Origin: Bacteroidota bacterium
GTDB taxonomy: Bacteria > Bacteroidota > Bacteroidia > Bacteroidales > UBA10428
Assembly: GCA_029268165.1 (NCBI GenBank)
Contig: JAJUGM010000117.1
Coordinates: forward strand, 1 to 9,101
DNA: 9,101 nucleotides
Reading direction: 5' to 3'
Positions 6,018 to 9,101 of this stretch are shown one piece after another (the first letter of the stretch is position 1; each line of letters begins with the position of its first letter). A model generated the notes under the pieces. The model saw only the letters and a list, made by a program, of their open reading frames with translations. It had not been told where the DNA came from and made no database searches. The translations under genes and the position numbers were made by a program.

Positions 6018-8366
6018 ATGAGATACCTGGCTTATATATTTCTATCGGCATTTTTTCTGGCATGTTTTGCCACAATTAACGCACAAAATGCAAAGCAATA
6101 TTATAAAACCGGCCTCACTTTTGTTGAAGCCCGTAATTATCAGGATGCTATTATACAGTTTTCCAAAGCTATAGAGATTAATCCTGATTATACCGAAGCA
6201 TATATCGAACGGGCAAAATCATACAGGGCAATTAATGAAAATGAAAAAGCTGTTGAAGATTATGAGCGGGCATTGATTTTTGAAAAAAAGAAAGACGAAT
6301 TATATCTCGAGGCTTCTGCTGTTAATTTATTATTGAAACGCTACGACAGGGCGCTTGAATTTGTTAAAGAAGCCATACGCATTAATTCGAAATCAGAAGA
6401 GGCATATCGTTTGCAATGCCAAATCCTGACAGGTAAGGAAGATTACTCCAATGCACTCGTAGCAATAAATAAAGCTCTTGCTCTTAAAGAAAATGCCGAA
6501 AACCTGTATCACAGGGGACAGGTTTCCGAACTAATGAAAAATTACAATCAGGCTGAAACAGATTACGAAAAAGCCATCAGCAAAGACCGCAAATTCATCA
6601 AGGCTTATCTTTCATTGGCAAACCTGAGGCTGCAACTGAACAAACTCAGTCAGGCCATGGAACACTGTAATTCAGTGTTAGCCATGGATGCTAGAAATAA
6701 AGATGCATACAGGATACGCAGTCAGGTGTATGTAAAACTCACAGAATACCCTAAAGCTATTGATGATATTTCAAAAGTTATTTTTAATAATCCCGAGGAT
6801 CCCGCAGCATATATATTGCGCGGAACTTATTATCACGACTTTACACAATATCAAAGTGCAATCAGTGATTTTACCAAAGCTATTATGCTTGACCCGAAAA
6901 ATTCAGAGGCATACTACAAAAGGGCTTTTTCTTATGAACAAATTGGCGATTACAAAGCAGCAATTAAAGACTATTCAACGCTCACAACTCTTTCGGAATA
7001 CGATATGTATGCCCGTAAGCACCTGGATGAGGCAAAAAAAAGGTTGTTCGAACTCAACCGCGAAAACAATAAACCGGTGATTACCCTGCTCGACCCACAA
7101 CCCTCAGAAGAAAATATGGTTAAGCTTGCCAAAAATAAAACCAAACTATCACTGCGTGGTAAAATTGCTGACGAAAGCGAAATCATCTCCCTTAAAATCA
7201 ACGATCATGACATCAGCTTTGTAAAAAATAACGATACCTATGAGTTTCTTGCTGATATTGATGTCTCAGGCCTTGATTTATTTTCAGTAATAGCCGAAGA
7301 TGTTTATAACAACATTCAACAAATCACGTTTTCTATTGAGCGTACTGAGATTGACCCGCCGAAAATTGCCATAATTGCCCCTTATGCTTCTGATGACGGG
7401 GAAATTTATCTGGACACTGACTATTCAAATCTATATATTGAAGGCGCCATTGCAGATGAAAGCCTGATAAAATCAATTTTAATTGATGGAGTATCTGCAA
7501 GTTTCATGCTTAACGAAATGAACCCGAAATTTTCAGCCACTATCAGCATAGCCAATAAGAATAAATTTACCGTCCATGCTACTGATTTATACGGAAATGA
7601 TACCATACAGACCTTCACACTGAACCGCGAAGGAATATCATTGCTTGAAGCTAACCCTATGGGCCGTACCTGGGTTATATTTGTTGAGAATTCAAACTAC
7701 GAAACTTTTCCGAGCCTCGACGGGCCATCGAAAGACGTTACATTAATGCGTTCAGCACTTGCAAAATATGACGTCCAGAAAATTATCCATAAACAGGACA
7801 TGACCAAAAAGGAAATGGAAAGGTTTTTTTCTATTGAGCTGAGAGACCTCATTCGCAGCAACCGCGTTAATTCATTGTTAATATGGTATGCAGGCCATGG
7901 TAAATTCATTAACGAAACCGGCTACTGGATTCCCGTTGATGCCAAACGTGATGACGAATTCACTTATTATAACCTTAATGCCTTAAGAGCTTCCCTGCAA
8001 TCATACAGTAATTACGTCGTTCACATGCTTGTTGTTACAGATGCCTGTGAATCGGGGCCTACCTTTTATCAGGCTATGCGTGAAACCCCAAAAATAAGAA
8101 CATGTAACGACTGGGAAGCCGTAAAATTTAAATCATCCCAGGTTTTTTCTTCAGCCGGATATGAACTTGCTGTGGATAACTCACAATTCACCCGTACTTT
8201 TGCCAACACGCTGGCCAACAACCCCGATGCCTGTATCCCAATAGAATTAATTGTTTCAAAAGTAACCCTTGCTGTAACCCAGAATAATCAGCAAAAACCC
8301 AAATTTGGCAAAATAACCGGACTTACGGACGAAAACGGCACTTTCTTTTTTATTTCCAAAAAGTAA
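6018..8366 (+). CDS. Exported TPR - Ig-like - caspase-fold (peptidase C14) protein
   Basis: A 782-residue protein. Residues 1-22 are a signal peptide ending INA|Q, a typical Bacteroidota signal peptidase I site; C16 is a poor lipobox candidate. Residues about 25-330 hold roughly nine TPR units of about 34 residues (for example YQDAIIQFSKAIEINPDYTEAY, split here as 41-50 and 51-62). Residues about 352-445 and 446-540 are two related beta-rich repeats, sharing GKIADES (381-387) and GAIADES (476-482), then an 'A.D.Y.N' motif, like Ig-like/glucodextranase-type domains. Residues about 548-782 are a caspase p20-like domain: WVIFVENSNY at the first strand, His627 in WYAGHG and Cys677 in TDACESG, so the catalytic dyad is intact. 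C14 proteases cut after specific residues, basic ones in most bacterial metacaspase relatives; specificity and target are unknown here. It is predicted to act in the periplasm or outside. A propeller sensor gene follows 6 bases downstream, implying an operon. Confidence 0.88.
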   Translation: MRYLAYIFLSAFFLACFATINAQNAKQYYKTGLTFVEARNYQDAIIQFSKAIEINPDYTEAYIERAKSYRAINENEKAVEDYERALIFEKKKDELYLEASAVNLLLKRYDRALEFVKEAIRINSKSEEAYRLQCQILTGKEDYSNALVAINKALALKENAENLYHRGQVSELMKNYNQAETDYEKAISKDRKFIKAYLSLANLRLQLNKLSQAMEHCNSVLAMDARNKDAYRIRSQVYVKLTEYPKAIDDISKVIFNNPEDPAAYILRGTYYHDFTQYQSAISDFTKAIMLDPKNSEAYYKRAFSYEQIGDYKAAIKDYSTLTTLSEYDMYARKHLDEAKKRLFELNRENNKPVITLLDPQPSEENMVKLAKNKTKLSLRGKIADESEIISLKINDHDISFVKNNDTYEFLADIDVSGLDLFSVIAEDVYNNIQQITFSIERTEIDPPKIAIIAPYASDDGEIYLDTDYSNLYIEGAIADESLIKSILIDGVSASFMLNEMNPKFSATISIANKNKFTVHATDLYGNDTIQTFTLNREGISLLEANPMGRTWVIFVENSNYETFPSLDGPSKDVTLMRSALAKYDVQKIIHKQDMTKKEMERFFSIELRDLIRSNRVNSLLIWYAGHGKFINETGYWIPVDAKRDDEFTYYNLNALRASLQSYSNYVVHMLVVTDACESGPTFYQAMRETPKIRTCNDWEAVKFKSSQVFSSAGYELAVDNSQFTRTFANTLANNPDACIPIELIVSKVTLAVTQNNQQKPKFGKITGLTDENGTFFFISKK

Positions 8367-8372
8367 CCAGAC

Positions 8373-9101
8373 GTGGCCAGTTGGAATTACCTGCCGCTTA
8401 ATAATTCATCTTCATTAACAGGAGTCAGCTATCGTATTTATATTGCGCTGTTTTTATTTTTTATTAACTTTCTGGTATTTAACATACCGGGGCCGGCACA
8501 AACTTATTATTTTGAAAACTATAGCGCTTCTGACGGACTTGAATCTAAGGTCTTTTCTATATTACAGGATGAAAACCGGTTTGTCTGGCTTGGGACAAAA
8601 ACCGGTTTAACAAAGTTCGACGGGAAATCATTTAAAACGTTTACCGCAGAAGACGGCCTGGCACCTATGGGAGTGAGAGTGCTTTTCAAAGATAAAAGGA
8701 ACTACCTCTGGCTGGGGCATGAAGAAGGCGGTATAACACGATACCAGAACAACAGGTTCGAAAAGCTTTTATTCCCTGATTCTTTAATCAATTCCAATAT
8801 CACATCCATTATTGAAGACCATGAAAATCAATTATGGATTACTACTGAATCAAACGGTGCCCTTAGGGTTAAAAATCCGCAAGCCCCTATATCAGAACTC
8901 AAATATGAACATTTTCTGAAAGGCAAAAAGTTAGGAGACAGGGTTTTCAACAGTTTTGTAGCTTCCGACGGTTCGGTTTTTTTTCTGATCGGTCTTGATA
9001 TTAAACGCTATAATCCGCAAACCAACGATTTTGACAGCCATCTGCCCGAAGGAATTTTCAGATATTTTCCTTTTACCGTTATGTTTGAAGACAGCCATAA
9101 A
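8373..9101 (+). CDS. Two-component-regulator propeller (Reg_prop) sensor protein, 3' partial
   Basis: An open frame of 243 codons runs off the right edge. The best start is GTG at 8373, 6 bases after the TAA of the caspase gene; the next in-frame ATG (about 8667) would cut off the signal and the first blade. Residues 20-42 form a hydrophobic signal segment (IYIALFLFFINFLVF) ending GPA|Q. Three Reg_prop blades follow: VFSILQDENRFVWLGTKTGL (60-79), VRVLFKDKRNYLWLGHEEGG (101-120) and ITSIIEDHENQLWITTESNG (143-162), each with the D-x-x-x-x-[LV]-W-[LI] pattern and a Y or F-rich end. Such propellers form the periplasmic sensor part of hybrid histidine kinases, LytS-like kinases, or other output proteins in Bacteroidota; the output domain is beyond the window. 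The close, co-directional spacing suggests joint expression with the caspase gene. Confidence 0.85.
   Translation, partial: MASWNYLPLNNSSSLTGVSYRIYIALFLFFINFLVFNIPGPAQTYYFENYSASDGLESKVFSILQDENRFVWLGTKTGLTKFDGKSFKTFTAEDGLAPMGVRVLFKDKRNYLWLGHEEGGITRYQNNRFEKLLFPDSLINSNITSIIEDHENQLWITTESNGALRVKNPQAPISELKYEHFLKGKKLGDRVFNSFVASDGSVFFLIGLDIKRYNPQTNDFDSHLPEGIFRYFPFTVMFEDSHK

Noticed and set aside
6018..6083. Lipoprotein signal at C16 of the TPR/caspase protein
   Set aside because: FFLAC lacks a good lipobox at -3, and the INA|Q site six residues later fits signal peptidase I better; lipidation is not excluded.
6760..7080. A 106-codon frame inside the TPR region on the same strand
   Set aside because: It is an out-of-frame shadow of the TPR/caspase gene, whose frame has clear repeats and motifs throughout.
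7421..7909. Minus-strand frames opposite the Ig-like and caspase domains
   Set aside because: They are antisense to a well-supported coding frame and show no recognisable protein features.

Overview
The window comes from a member of the phylum Bacteroidota. The evidence is a contiguous pair of type IX secretion system (T9SS) genes (a PorW/SprE-like TPR lipoprotein and a PorX-type response regulator with a PglZ domain), AT-rich DNA, starts without a Shine-Dalgarno sequence, 'AQ'-type signal peptide ends and a two-component-regulator propeller sensor. The genus cannot be fixed from the sequence alone. No RNA gene, insertion sequence, CRISPR array or phage gene was seen.

Layout. (1) Positions 1-660, plus strand: the C-terminal third of an MhqD-like alpha/beta hydrolase, then after 3 bases a small cupin; these look co-transcribed. 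(2) Positions 676-5332, minus strand: a tight operon read from right to left, porW/sprE, porX and tsaE, with gaps of 11 and 17 bases. It converges on the cupin with only 15 bases between the stop codons. (3) Positions 5333-6017: a divergent, AT-rich, non-coding region of 685 bases holding several inverted repeats and a short repeated motif close to the next gene. (4) Positions 6018-9101, plus strand: a large exported protein with an N-terminal TPR array, two Ig-like repeats and a C-terminal caspase-fold (C14) domain with an intact His/Cys dyad. Six bases later follows the start of a propeller-type sensor protein that runs out of the window.

How the genes may work together. PorW/SprE is a periplasm-facing outer membrane lipoprotein of the T9SS, and PorX is the response regulator that controls T9SS gene expression, so this operon joins a structural or assembly part of the machine to its regulator. 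TsaE, a tRNA t6A biosynthesis ATPase, is a housekeeping passenger. The caspase and propeller pair on the other side of the shared intergenic region looks like a two-gene operon of an exported protease-like protein and an envelope sensor. Any link between that pair and the T9SS operon is positional only. The TPR/Ig/caspase protein with its sensor neighbour is the least characterised part of the window.
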